In this document: piece after piece, positions 1 through 6,781 of the stretch
Position numbering within the stretch: the stretch's first letter is position 1
How the letters are laid out: every line of letters starts with the position of its first letter
Source of the DNA: Phoronis pallida
Lineage: Eukaryota; Phoronida; Phoronidae
Reading direction: 5' to 3'
Assembly: GCA_028565715.1 (NCBI GenBank)
Contig: JAOXYC010217461.1
Span: 1-11,084 of the forward strand
DNA length: 11,084 nt
Made by a program: the position numbers and the translations under genes
Notes under the pieces: model-generated
Databases searched by the model: none
Told to the model about the DNA's origin: nothing
What the model saw: only the letters and a program-made list of their open reading frames with translations

Positions 1-416
1 GAGAAAACGCTTCGTAAAATAAGCAACGCAGAGACTAGCTGTATATTTAATCAAACATGTTTGAACGAGAATCTGCTCCCAATCTATTTAAATTAAAGAA
101 CAAGTTAAGTCAGGTCAGTTCTACGTCCACCAGAGATTACAGTCCGGTAGATGCGCAGTTCGAATGTCGTGACCTGCTGTTGTATAAATGGAAATGTTTA
201 TTTCCCAGATACATGTACGTGAATCCGGCGACGACCAAAATTGCATCAGATAAAAGTTGCGCATCTTCTTGACTATAATATCTGGTCCCCGGGATCTGGT
301 CATGATATCTTTTTATGTGAAATTAGTAAACAAGTACAGGCCAAATTCCAGCCCTAGATGTCAGAATAGAAAGTTACTATAGGATGAACGTGTTGACTAA
401 AGTTATGTATTTTCAG
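1..416. other. Sequence upstream of gene 1 linker exon, probably intron
   Basis: An open frame at 57-272 shows no signal peptide, domain or PAN-like cysteine pattern. I found no counterpart of the gene 2 microexon or first exon here, so the segment is most simply intron of gene 1. Confidence 0.5.
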
Positions 417-467
417 CTACGACTATCAGTGTGACAACTACAACGACATCTCCGTACGCTTGTACAA
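417..467 (+). CDS. Gene 1 linker exon (51 bp, phase 1-1)
   Basis: The acceptor is TATTTTCAG|CT and the donor ACAA|GTAAGC. It reads as a Thr-rich stretch (TTISVTTTTTSPYACT) and contributes the first D8C cysteine. The last base A joins AT of the next exon to give Asn. Length and phase equal those of the gene 2 exon at 5025-5075. The run of Thr and Ser suggests an O-glycosylated stalk. Confidence 0.78.
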
Positions 468-2203
468 GTAAGCAATTTATCAATAAGTGAGTTAAAATAG
501 ATTGAAATCCAGCACTTTATTTCCGGTAAATATAATAAAAACAGTAAAAACACTAGCTTCTTATTTAATTACACTTGACGAAGAAGTGTTTCGCCAAGTC
601 GTCCGAAAGCTAGTGTTTTTACTGTTTTTATTATATTTACCGGAAATAAAGTGCTGGATTTTAATCTATTTTGACTCGTCTGTATACACTCCGGTCTCGA
701 CAACATACTTTATTTTATTAATAAGTGCTATACATATTAAATGAAGTCTGACATATTTTTGATGTCAGATTTCATTTAATCAATATGAAACGCGATGACA
801 TTTTTGTTGACAGAATGTTCTGGTACTCCTTCTAATACTTTTTTGTTTTCTTCATAAGCTATTACGATTATTTCAAACGATTGTTTTCCTCTCTGAGATC
901 ATTGCATGAGCATGGTAATTTTATTGAAATAAAAAATAAGAACTTTTAAAACATCACAACGTATCGGACCATGCCCTTTCTCAGATTTGTACACACTGAG
1001 GAAAGACACGGTCCTATACGTTAACGTGATTTTAAGTTCTAATTTTTGATTTCAATATACCAGTCTTCGTCATTTTACCTGTTTATTTATTTATAATTGC
1101 TTTTTAGTGGTAACAGCTCATCATAATATGTACCTTTTGGTCTAATTATTGACATTCGAGATCATTGAGTGACGTTTGATCTCTCAAAGTTCCTATGAAT
1201 ACGTATATTATCCCCTCATTTTCATTAAAAGTCATGCCAGTCGTGGTAGAGCCTTAATTGTCCACCCGTAGGCTTAGGGATTCAAAGATACGTTCCTTTA
1301 CCCAACACAGTATACATTCAGTGAATTCAATGTGGTTTCTCAAAAAGCGATTGCATTTTTTTCTTCCAGATTATAAAGTTCTAAGTGAATCCTGGCGAAG
1401 TGTTAACAATCAGGAGACGACAGTGCGCTGTGACATTGGTTTGACAGTAGGCTGGTACCGGATCCAGGGAGCAGCGGGGACACGCCTGATGGACTTGACT
1501 GATATGAACGCCCTCCCTTCCATCCAGGTAATAATAATGGGAAGCTATCAAGCCTGGGCTAGAACCCACGAACTTTTTGGTTAAAAGGCCAATACTCTAA
1601 CCACTAAGCTACGAACGCCTCCTTCAGGTAGCGTTGAATAAACCTTTAAATCACTTTGAACATAGAAAATTGAATACAAATTTACAGAACTTAACCATCA
1701 TAAATATTTAAAGAAACAGATTAAATTGGCTAAACAAGAATCATGATATATTATTGAATGTGTTGTCCGTGTTCTCCGTTATCTCAATCTCCGAATTCCA
1801 CAGTATTTATTGACTATTGTATGTGTTTAAATACAGACGTGTTACTCCAAAAAGTGAAAAGGCCAGAGTTTCAACTTGAGGTCTAATGGAACCCGTGCCA
1901 GACTGATTATTGCTTTCAGTTGAAGACCAGATTCATTATAACGACTTGCATAACCGTTCAACATTTCAGACTTTTCAAGGCAGCAAAGCTTGTGGGACTC
2001 ATAGAAAGTTACACTTACACGGCACACACCCAACTGAGGTGAATAAAGTTACATCGATTACTATATGCGGTCTGTGGGATGCAGCTAACTTGTGCGCTAC
2101 GCGAATGAATAACAGAGCCGTCATCAAGTGTATTCAAGGTTACTATGTGTACAACCTGTCTCCAGCAAATAACTGCCATGACGCTTACTGTGCGGTTAAT
2201 TAA
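417..2203 (+). CDS. Gene 1: D8C (uromodulin/OIT3-type eight-cysteine) secreted protein, 5' partial, 3 exons in window
   Basis: Joined exons 417-467, 1370-1527 and 1970-2203 encode 146 residues with no internal stop, entering the first exon at phase 1. Residues 1-16 are a Thr-rich linker. Residues 15-143 form a D8C module with eight cysteines (C15, C37, C77, C102, C111, C123, C138, C143). Family hallmarks are visible: YKVLSESWRS, GWYRIQGAAGT, ACGTH, HLHGTHPTE and GYYVYNL. D8C domains occur in uromodulin, GP2 and OIT3/LZP, which are secreted or surface glycoproteins. The ligand here is unknown. Two internal introns have the same phases as gene 2, about 3.3 kb downstream, and protein identity over the module is roughly two thirds by eye. 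No signal peptide or PAN-like exon matching gene 2 is visible in 1-416, so the 5' exons probably lie upstream of the window. The family assignment is firm; the function is not. Confidence 0.85.
489..677. repeat. Foldback (palindromic) element in gene 1 intron, 189 bp
   Basis: The left arm, about 489-560, is nearly the exact reverse complement of 605-677, starting GAGTTAAAATAGATT and ending AATCTATTTTGACTC. The 44-nt spacer holds a smaller imperfect hairpin (ACTTGACGAA paired with TTCGCCAAGT). It looks like a non-autonomous MITE-type hairpin. No transposase is present and no target duplication longer than two bases is obvious. An apparent 80-codon ORF at 502-744 arises from this repeat. Confidence 0.9.
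736..780. repeat. Short hairpin, 19-bp arms, 7-nt loop
   Basis: ATTAAATGAAGTCTGACAT (736-754) pairs with 762-780 at 18 of 19 positions around a 7-base loop. It lies 58 bases beyond the 489-677 foldback in the same intron. Confidence 0.8.
922..1057. repeat. Foldback element in gene 1 intron, 136 bp, TA at both ends
   Basis: The left arm 922-984 pairs with 996-1057 with scattered mismatches and small gaps. The ends are TATTGAAAT and ATTTCAATA, and the inner stem closes at CTCAG/CTGAG over an 11-nt loop. The TA termini would suit a Tc1/mariner-type MITE, but this rests only on two bases. Confidence 0.85.
1258..1369. other. End of gene 1 intron before exon A
   Basis: The D8C reading frame stays open upstream of the acceptor back to 1258 with no ATG at its start. 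The residues there are not D8C-like, and a strong polypyrimidine tract plus AG precedes 1370. It is therefore taken as intron. Confidence 0.55.
1370..1527 (+). CDS. Gene 1 D8C exon A (158 bp, phase 1-0)
   Basis: The acceptor is a pyrimidine-rich TTTTTTTCTTCCAG and the donor ATCCAG|GTAATA. It encodes the first half of the D8C module, from the YKVLSESWRS motif through C37 and GWYRIQGAAGT to the phase-0 boundary. It is 12 nt shorter than the matching gene 2 exon, a four-codon difference in the loop between C37 and GWYR. A minus-strand SINE relic starts about 8 bases past the donor. Confidence 0.9.
1536..1622 (-). repeat. tRNA-derived SINE relic (Lys-UUU-like), minus strand, in gene 1 intron
   Basis: On the minus strand the segment contains an A-box/D-arm (GTAGCTTAGTGGTTAGAG), an anticodon-arm-like TTGG-CCTTTTAA-CCAA and a B-box-like GGGTTCTAGCCC. 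An ATT-repeat tail follows, ending near the exon A donor. The acceptor stem cannot pair, the anticodon loop has eight bases and the T stem only four pairs, so it is a tRNA-derived retroposon relic rather than a working tRNA gene. Confidence 0.65.
1970..2203 (+). CDS. Gene 1 D8C exon B, terminal (phase 0 to stop TAA)
   Basis: The acceptor is AACATTTCAG|ACT. It encodes 77 residues with six of the eight D8C cysteines, ending DAYCAVN then TAA. ACGTH, GTHPTE, the ITIC and NLC segments, and the closing KCIQGYYVYNL are typical of the C-terminal half of D8C domains. The gene 2 counterpart ends at the same place, three residues after the last cysteine, so this is taken as the true C-terminus. Confidence 0.9.
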   Translation, partial: TFQGSKACGTHRKLHLHGTHPTEVNKVTSITICGLWDAANLCATRMNNRAVIKCIQGYYVYNLSPANNCHDAYCAVN

Positions 2204-2460
2204 TGGATTATTGGTGGATATTGACCTCAACTGACATTACTAAGTCCAATGAAAAGGGTTTAACTTCTAAAACTCACATACAGATTCGGTAACAGTCCGT
2301 CTGTTGTACATGTTCGGATAAATATAATGTTGTATATCTAACTTTGATTAGTTTGGTTGTGAGCTTTGCAAACATTCGTAGGCCTAAACGATGAGACAGC
2401 AATCAGGATGTGTCCTACATATATGTAGCTGGTCCCCAAGTGTTGGTGTTGACATTGTAG

Positions 2461-2466
2461 AATAAA
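2461..2466 (+). promoter_or_regulatory. Candidate polyadenylation signal of gene 1
   Basis: This is the first clear AATAAA after the gene 1 stop, 258 nt downstream, at the start of an A-rich stretch. It fits a short 3' UTR, but the hexamer is common by chance in DNA this AT-rich. Confidence 0.35.
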
Positions 2467-2583
2467 AAGCAAAACAAAACGCTAAAATATACTAATATTT
2501 GGAAATACATGTTTCATCTTCAGAGGACATGAGTGGAATGGAAAATACAGTGAACATTGCAAGTAGTGGTTACATCATCTGTA

Positions 2584-2650
2584 TACCAATAAAATACAAA
2601 ACAAATACAGACATAACTTATGTCTGTATTTGTCTTGTATTTTATTGGTA
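2584..2650. repeat. Near-perfect hairpin, 33-bp arms, 1-nt loop
   Basis: 2584-2616 (TACCAATAAAATACAAAACA...) pairs with 2618-2650 at 32 of 33 positions with a single C between. The ends are TA. It lies between genes 1 and 2, just after the candidate gene 1 polyadenylation signal. It is too tightly closed for an ordinary microRNA precursor and most resembles a short foldback element or a recent inverted duplication. Confidence 0.9.
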
Positions 2651-2747
2651 CATGTGCTATACTCCCCGCTATTTTGGCTATTCAAAGAAGGGCGCTTAAA
2701 CTTGATTAAAAAGGGACTCTTCAGATAATAAACATATTGCACTCAAA

Positions 2748-2968
2748 ATGAACCAAATCTTTGTTTTACTAATAATACATGCACTCGCGGGTTAACTTTC
2801 GTCCATGGAACTTTCTACAATGTCCTAGAATATGACCATTTTGGAGGTGGTACGACAAACGGCTACTCAGAACAAGTAGTAAACCCTGTAACTGACAATT
2901 GTATGAAAGCATTCGTCCCCAGGGCAATGGAACTAATATACGATTGTGTACATAATATTGTTTTTTGA
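2748..2968 (+). pseudogene. Frameshifted remnant of a small secreted protein
   Basis: ATG at 2748 opens a signal-peptide-like MNQIFVLLIIHALAG, then hits TAA at 2793. A second frame (2792-2965, stop 2966-2968) continues at once with LTFVHGTFYNVLEYDHFG, then GGTTNGYSEQVVNPVTDNC, two cysteines in all. The neat abutment suggests one gene broken by a one-base shift. An FGG...NPVT...C pattern faintly recalls C-terminal segments of MPEG1/perforin-2-like proteins, but I would not assign it. No splice junction explains the shift: GGTTAAC is a poor donor. No opposite-strand gene is supported. Confidence 0.4.
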
Positions 2969-3479
2969 AACCATCAAGGTCTGACAAAATGTTGACCATT
3001 GTGATGCATCAATAGAAGTTTACTCCAGTTTCAGCCATTCGTTTTGTTATTTAATCCAAGTCGTAAATATCGTCGCTAATACAATGTGTTTAGTTCTGTT
3101 GTTCAAATTTGTAATGCTCGCTACATGCAGAAGTTTTTTTCCAATTGCTATTTGAAAGCTAGTCAGGATGGCGGACTGTAAATAGCAGTCGTCATTGAGT
3201 TTAAACAACAACATTTCGAAGGCCATCGAGAAAGCTTGAAGTGAAAAGGGGAAGTCACTCTGGGAAGTCACTCTCCCCGGTCGTAACATGATCTGGAAAT
3301 CAATTTATAGCTTACCGAAGCGACGGCGTTTATAAAGAATTATCAAGTTTACATTCATAATAACTAAATAATTTGACAATCAAAATGGTTTTATCTCAGT
3401 ATTTTTTATTTGTGAATTCCAAAATTTGAAATCTTGATGATTCCCAAAAACAGTTTGCCAGTGAGATGATCCGTTTCAG
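2969..3479. other. Intergenic stretch, no gene recognised
   Basis: Only short open frames are present. A minus-strand frame at 3047-3289 shows no recognisable motif. A 13-bp tandem duplication (GGGAAGTCACTCT) lies at 3249-3274. Confidence 0.5.
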
Positions 3480-3595
3480 AAAATGAATACACCGAGATAC
3501 ATTTCGTACGTCAAGGACTTCCTGTTGCTAGGAGAGACTGCGTCACTTCTTGTATTGGTTACTGTAGGCTAAACAGTGAATGGGTTGATCAATAA
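3480..3595 (+). other. Weak exon-like cysteine-containing ORF upstream of gene 2
   Basis: A plausible acceptor (GATCCGTTTCAG) precedes 3480. Entered at phase 1, the frame reads NEYTEIHFVRQGLPVARRDC, then VTSCIGYCRLNSEWVDQ, and stops at 3593-3595. The three closely spaced cysteines look protein-like, but no partner exon was identified and a 38-codon run can occur by chance. It may be a terminal exon or relic of whatever gene left the 2748-2968 remnant. Confidence 0.22.
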
Positions 3596-3718
3596 CGAGA
3601 ACATCGCCCCAGCAAATTAAAACATTCGTTATATCTAAAAACTGTACTGTTGTGTGCTGTCTCAGACAATTGTCACTCTTTTAATGAAGAAAACGTTTGG
3701 ACAGGAATTCATGAAGAT

Positions 3719-4030
3719 ATGTTTCTTTGGGCATTTCTCTTTTCCGCTTTGGTCGCTCTTTCTTTAAAACCAAATTACACGAATGTAAAGGCGCAGAAAT
3801 GTCAAGGCAGATTGTTTGACATCACTAAGTCGGAGAGTTCGGTAACTTTTGGGTATTACCAAAATGAAACGGCTATGAACAAGGTTGCATGTGTTAAGCA
3901 ATGTGATAAAGATCAGAATTGTGACCGAGCTTACTACTGGATATCAAAACGCCAATGTTATTTAACAGGTGTGAACATTGGACAACTAAAGGAGTTAACA
4001 GGAAAAGAGGATCTTCTTCAAATAACGCCG
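3719..4030 (+). CDS. Gene 2 exon 1: signal peptide and PAN/apple-like cysteine module
   Basis: ATG at 3719 is chosen because it opens directly into a 15-residue hydrophobic signal sequence. The in-frame ORF extends upstream but offers only a TTG. The donor ACGCCG|GTAAGTG has a perfect GTAAGT and leaves phase 0, which suits the next exon. Cysteines at 28, 58, 62, 68 and 80 give the C-x3-C-x5-C-x11-C core of PAN/apple domains, but the final partner cysteine is absent. Reading through the donor adds 27 residues containing two more cysteines (DWCTSRIYYC) before a stop at 4114. Confidence 0.82.
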
Positions 4031-6558
4031 GTAAGTGACTGGTGTACCTCACGAATCTATTACTGTCTCAAAGTGTTTAAAAAGAGCATGCAAGAACAAT
4101 ATGTGTTTGTTTGATAAAGAGCAATGAACGCTCTTTACGAGCCGAGGTATCAAAATGGGGAGTTTTGCATTAATCATATACTTTTCTATTTATCTATGCG
4201 TAAATAAAGCGCCATTCCTAGTAACTCCATCACAAAGTCTTCATATGGGAAATTACTGTTGAAAGGTGATGTACTCGTCAGTTAATTTTTTTTATTGGAA
4301 ACGTTTACTCTCATAACGTAAGGTTCTAAACACCATTCATCAACTAACAGCAATTTATTTATTTTCAGAAAAATGCGGTTTGGGATTCTGGAAGTAAGTT
4401 CGAATTTAGACTACAAATGATCATTAAATTTACGAAATAATTGATTTTGAAACATCTCAGTTTTTAAGCCGTGCAATTTGGAACATTTCAAACACATGCT
4501 GTGAATCTGAATTGCAGTTTTCTATTTGGGCTTTAACTTATTTGCTATTTAGTGCACATACAAATAAAAGTGATTCTTAAAATGAATGGGATGTAATAAC
4601 ACCTTTTATTCGATGAGATTTGCTGCTAAAAAGTTGAAGAATGGCTCAATGGATTTTTTTGAAACTCCACACCTATATAAAACAATTATTTTTAAAAATG
4701 TCCTAACATTTTCTTAGATGTACATCGACAAATGTTGCTATAACAGCAAAAAGTCAAACGTCACTCAAAAATCAATTTGCCCAGCTAGTTTACATGTAGA
4801 TGAGTAAGCTTAGCATTGACACGTGTCAATAATACATACCCAGGGTGCCTCATTAAGCCATGGGGGTCTATTCATTATTATTTTAATATGATTTCATTTT
4901 TCACAACACACTTATTTATAATGTACAATTCTTGATCAATATGAAAAGACAGAAAAATTCAGAACTGAACAGGGAATTCGAAACCAGGTTGCCAAGTATT
5001 CATTGACTTATTTGATATTTTCAGGAAGTCCTCAGAACAGCGTGATATTTCCTCCTTCTCCAAATGCGTGCACAGGTAACTATTGTTGTGAGAATAATAC
5101 CTAATATGTGTTCGTAATACTTCTCTGTAATTGTAAAAAAAAACGACATAAAAAGTTGATGTGCAGCGTACATATGGTCCGACACTATGGTCCTACGACA
5201 TCATGGTCCTACGACACTATGGTCCTACGACATCATCATAGTCCTACGATGACGATTAACGACACCATGGTCCTACGACATGTTGGTCCTACGATTGCGA
5301 TAAAACGACATCCTAGTCCTACGATTGCTATAAAACAATCGTAGGACTGTGATGTCGTTTTATCTTAAAATGCATGGTTAACAACAGTGCTCACATGCTT
5401 TTTTGGGCACCAGCTGGTCCTCGAACTGAGTTTCACGTATATTTTCACTAGACAACTACATGTAGTTGAGTGAATACCATCTATATACTAGTTTCTTGAT
5501 CATGAAATACAAGCAAATTTCAAGTATCTAAACTTGTCTGCACCAATGTGAAAATTTGTTCTTTTTGTACCTATTATGAAAAGCTTCGGATTGATTTTTC
5601 AAAGCCTACCATTGGTTAATCCTGATGATGCTTGGTGCTTGAGAGAGAAGAACAATTGTGAGTATTACTCCATTGTTCAATATTGATATGATATGAAACT
5701 ACACTATTTATTTGAAACTTTAAGGCCACAGTTCATAGTATCAATTACATTGTTTAGGACCATACATGAAGTTCTGTATTATTTCCAGATTATAACGTTC
5801 TAAGTGAAGCTTGGCGAAGTGTTAACAATCAGGGTTCTACACTACACTGTGACCAACCGAGTCGTAACGGGTTTACAGGAGGCTGGTACCGGATCCAGGG
5901 TGCAGCGGGGACACGCCTATTGGACTTGAGTGATATAAACGCACTCCTTTCAACGCAGGTACGGTAACTTTGAAGTTTGGTAAATGTGACGTTTACTATG
6001 TAGGCCTTTTCAGAGGAACCGAAAAATGAAAACGGATCATGTTTATTGTTGAACATGTCTTTCCAATGCATTGAAAAAAAGAGTTGAAATCTAACACGGC
6101 AGTAAACAGTCACTAAACACGATTGTAAAAAGGTGAGCGTTCGTTATATTCACTTGGATCTACTTGAACGCGACTTCAGTAGCCGTGAAAGTAGTTAAGA
6201 CCAAAAGGTGACAAGAACTAATTCGGAACATATAATTGTCATTTTCGCAATAGGCTCGTTGGAACCAGATGATAGGCCGGAAATGGGTTTATTCATACAA
6301 CATTTGTAAAACCATTAACCATTTCAGGCATTTCAGGATAGTACAGCTTGTGGGACTCATATGAAAGGGCACTTACACGGCAAACACCCAACTGAAGTGA
6401 ATATAGAAACACCGATCACCGTTTGCTTTTTGTGGAGAGGTAACTTGTGTTACGTGCGAATGTATAACAGAGCGGTCATCAAGTGTAGCCAAGGCTACTA
6501 TGTGTACAACCTGTCTACTGTACCTGGTTGCGCGGAGGCTTACTGTGGAATGAAATGA
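3719..6558 (+). CDS. Gene 2: secreted PAN/apple-like plus D8C protein, complete, 5 exons, 262 aa
   Basis: Exons 3719-4030, 4369-4393, 5025-5075, 5789-5958 and 6328-6558 join to 789 nt (262 residues plus stop) with every junction in phase. Residues 1 to about 15-25 are a hydrophobic signal peptide (MFLWAFLFSALVALS). Residues 28-80 carry five cysteines (C28, C58, C62, C68, C80) with the spacing of a PAN/apple fold (CVKQCDKDQNC, then QCYLTG). Residues 105-129 are a linker. Residues 128-259 are a D8C module with eight cysteines (C128, C150, C194, C219, C227, C239, C254, C259) and hallmarks WRSVNN, GGWYRIQGAAGT, ACGTH, GKHPTE and GYYVYNL. N-x-S/T sites are at N19, N49 and N247. There is no membrane segment after the signal peptide, so it should be secreted. 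It is the tandem paralogue of gene 1. PAN and D8C modules both mediate extracellular binding; a recognition or mucosal role is inference. The odd cysteine total (13) is unusual. Confidence 0.85.
4369..4393 (+). CDS. Gene 2 exon 2: 25-nt microexon (phase 0-1)
   Basis: The 25-nt segment is flanked by TTTATTTTCAG and a GTAAGT donor. It codes for KNAVWDSG plus the first base of an Arg codon. It enters at phase 0, matching the exon 1 donor, and leaves at phase 1, matching exon 3. Without it exon 1 (phase 0) cannot join exon 3 (phase 1) in frame. The splice signals are strong; expression is not proven. Confidence 0.72.
4394..5024. other. Gene 2 intron 3 side (between microexon and linker exon)
   Basis: AT-rich sequence between the microexon donor and the exon 3 acceptor TGATATTTTCAG. 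I see no repeat or additional exon in it. Confidence 0.6.
5025..5075 (+). CDS. Gene 2 exon 3: Pro/Ser linker exon (51 bp, phase 1-1)
   Basis: The acceptor is TGATATTTTCAG|GA and the donor TGCACAG|GTAACT. It reads RSPQNSVIFPPSPNACT and ends with G, which joins AT of exon 4 to give Asp. It supplies the first D8C cysteine (C128). It has exactly the length and phases of the gene 1 linker exon at 417-467, although the residues between are Pro-rich rather than Thr-rich. Confidence 0.8.
5176..5334. repeat. Minisatellite of GGTCCTACGACAnnAT-type units
   Basis: Degenerate tandem copies of a unit of about 16 bases built on GGTCCTACGACA occur in gene 2 intron 4. Units start at 5176 (shortened), 5189, 5205 and 5221, and then become more irregular (5240, 5268, 5284, 5314), with some spaced by GATAAAACGACAT-like inserts. 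The open frame across it (5108-5344) is a product of the repeat. Confidence 0.85.
5299..5364. repeat. Inverted repeat closing the minisatellite, 29-bp arms
   Basis: GATAAAACGACATCCTAGTC... (5299-5327) pairs with 5336-5364 at all but about two positions around an 8-nt loop. The array's own unit is thus present in both orientations at its downstream end. Confidence 0.88.
5789..5958 (+). CDS. Gene 2 exon 4: D8C exon A (170 bp, phase 1-0)
   Basis: The acceptor is TATTATTTCCAG|AT and the donor ACGCAG|GTACGG. It encodes D130 to Q186 with YNVLSEAWRSVNN, C150 and GGWYRIQGAAGTRLLDL. It aligns with 1370-1527 apart from a four-codon insertion (around PSRNG) between C150 and GGWYR. Confidence 0.92.
6328..6558 (+). 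CDS. Gene 2 exon 5: D8C exon B, terminal (phase 0 to stop TGA)
   Basis: The acceptor is ACCATTTCAG|GCA, chosen over a second TTTCAG nine bases downstream because residues AFQDS then align with TFQGS of gene 1. It encodes 76 residues with C194, C219, C227, C239, C254 and C259, and ends AEAYCGMK then TGA, the same C-terminal position as gene 1. Confidence 0.92.
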   Translation, partial: AFQDSTACGTHMKGHLHGKHPTEVNIETPITVCFLWRGNLCYVRMYNRAVIKCSQGYYVYNLSTVPGCAEAYCGMK

Positions 6559-6712
6559 TATCAACATTAATTTAACTGATAGCTTCAAAGAAAGTGAATG
6601 ATCTTTTAACTATGTCAAATCTTTTCACCTGAAATGGTCAAGATATGAATAGCTTTATTACATGTAGATGTTTTCGATATTTGTAGACTACTGTGAACGA
6701 ATATTTTACTTC

Positions 6713-6718
6713 ATTAAA
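6713..6718 (+). promoter_or_regulatory. Candidate polyadenylation signal of gene 2 (ATTAAA)
   Basis: ATTAAA is the commonest variant polyadenylation hexamer and lies 154 nt after the gene 2 stop, before the large foldback at 6782. No AATAAA is seen between the stop and the foldback. Confidence 0.3.
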
Positions 6719-6781
6719 ATATTTAAGTGTTTTCAGGCAGCAGCCGTTCTGCTTACATATGTGGTTGAAGACACGACTGTT

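Noticed and set aside
57-272. 71-codon open frame at the window start as the first exon of gene 1
   Set aside because: It has no signal peptide and no PAN-like cysteines. The frame ends in a stop at 272 with no convincing donor leading to 417.
502-744. 80-codon open frame in gene 1 intron
   Set aside because: It is made almost entirely of the 489-677 palindrome. Its Met-like start is a TTG and there is no splice or homology support.
489-780. CRISPR array or prokaryotic defence locus
   Set aside because: The repeats are inverted foldbacks, not evenly spaced direct repeats, and the genes have spliceosomal introns.
1548-1622. Functional tRNA-Lys(UUU) gene on the minus strand
   Set aside because: The acceptor stem does not pair, the anticodon loop has eight bases and the T stem is short. 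This is consistent only with a tRNA-derived relic.
2584-2650. microRNA precursor
   Set aside because: The loop is one base and the arms are almost perfect, unlike Drosha/Dicer hairpins, which have larger loops and bulges. A foldback is the simpler explanation.
2499-2699. 66-codon open frame
   Set aside because: It reads through the 2584-2650 hairpin, and its repeated peptide halves reflect the inverted repeat rather than selection.
5108-5344. 78-codon open frame with repeated peptide units
   Set aside because: It is a translation of the minisatellite within an intron. The repetition is at DNA level.
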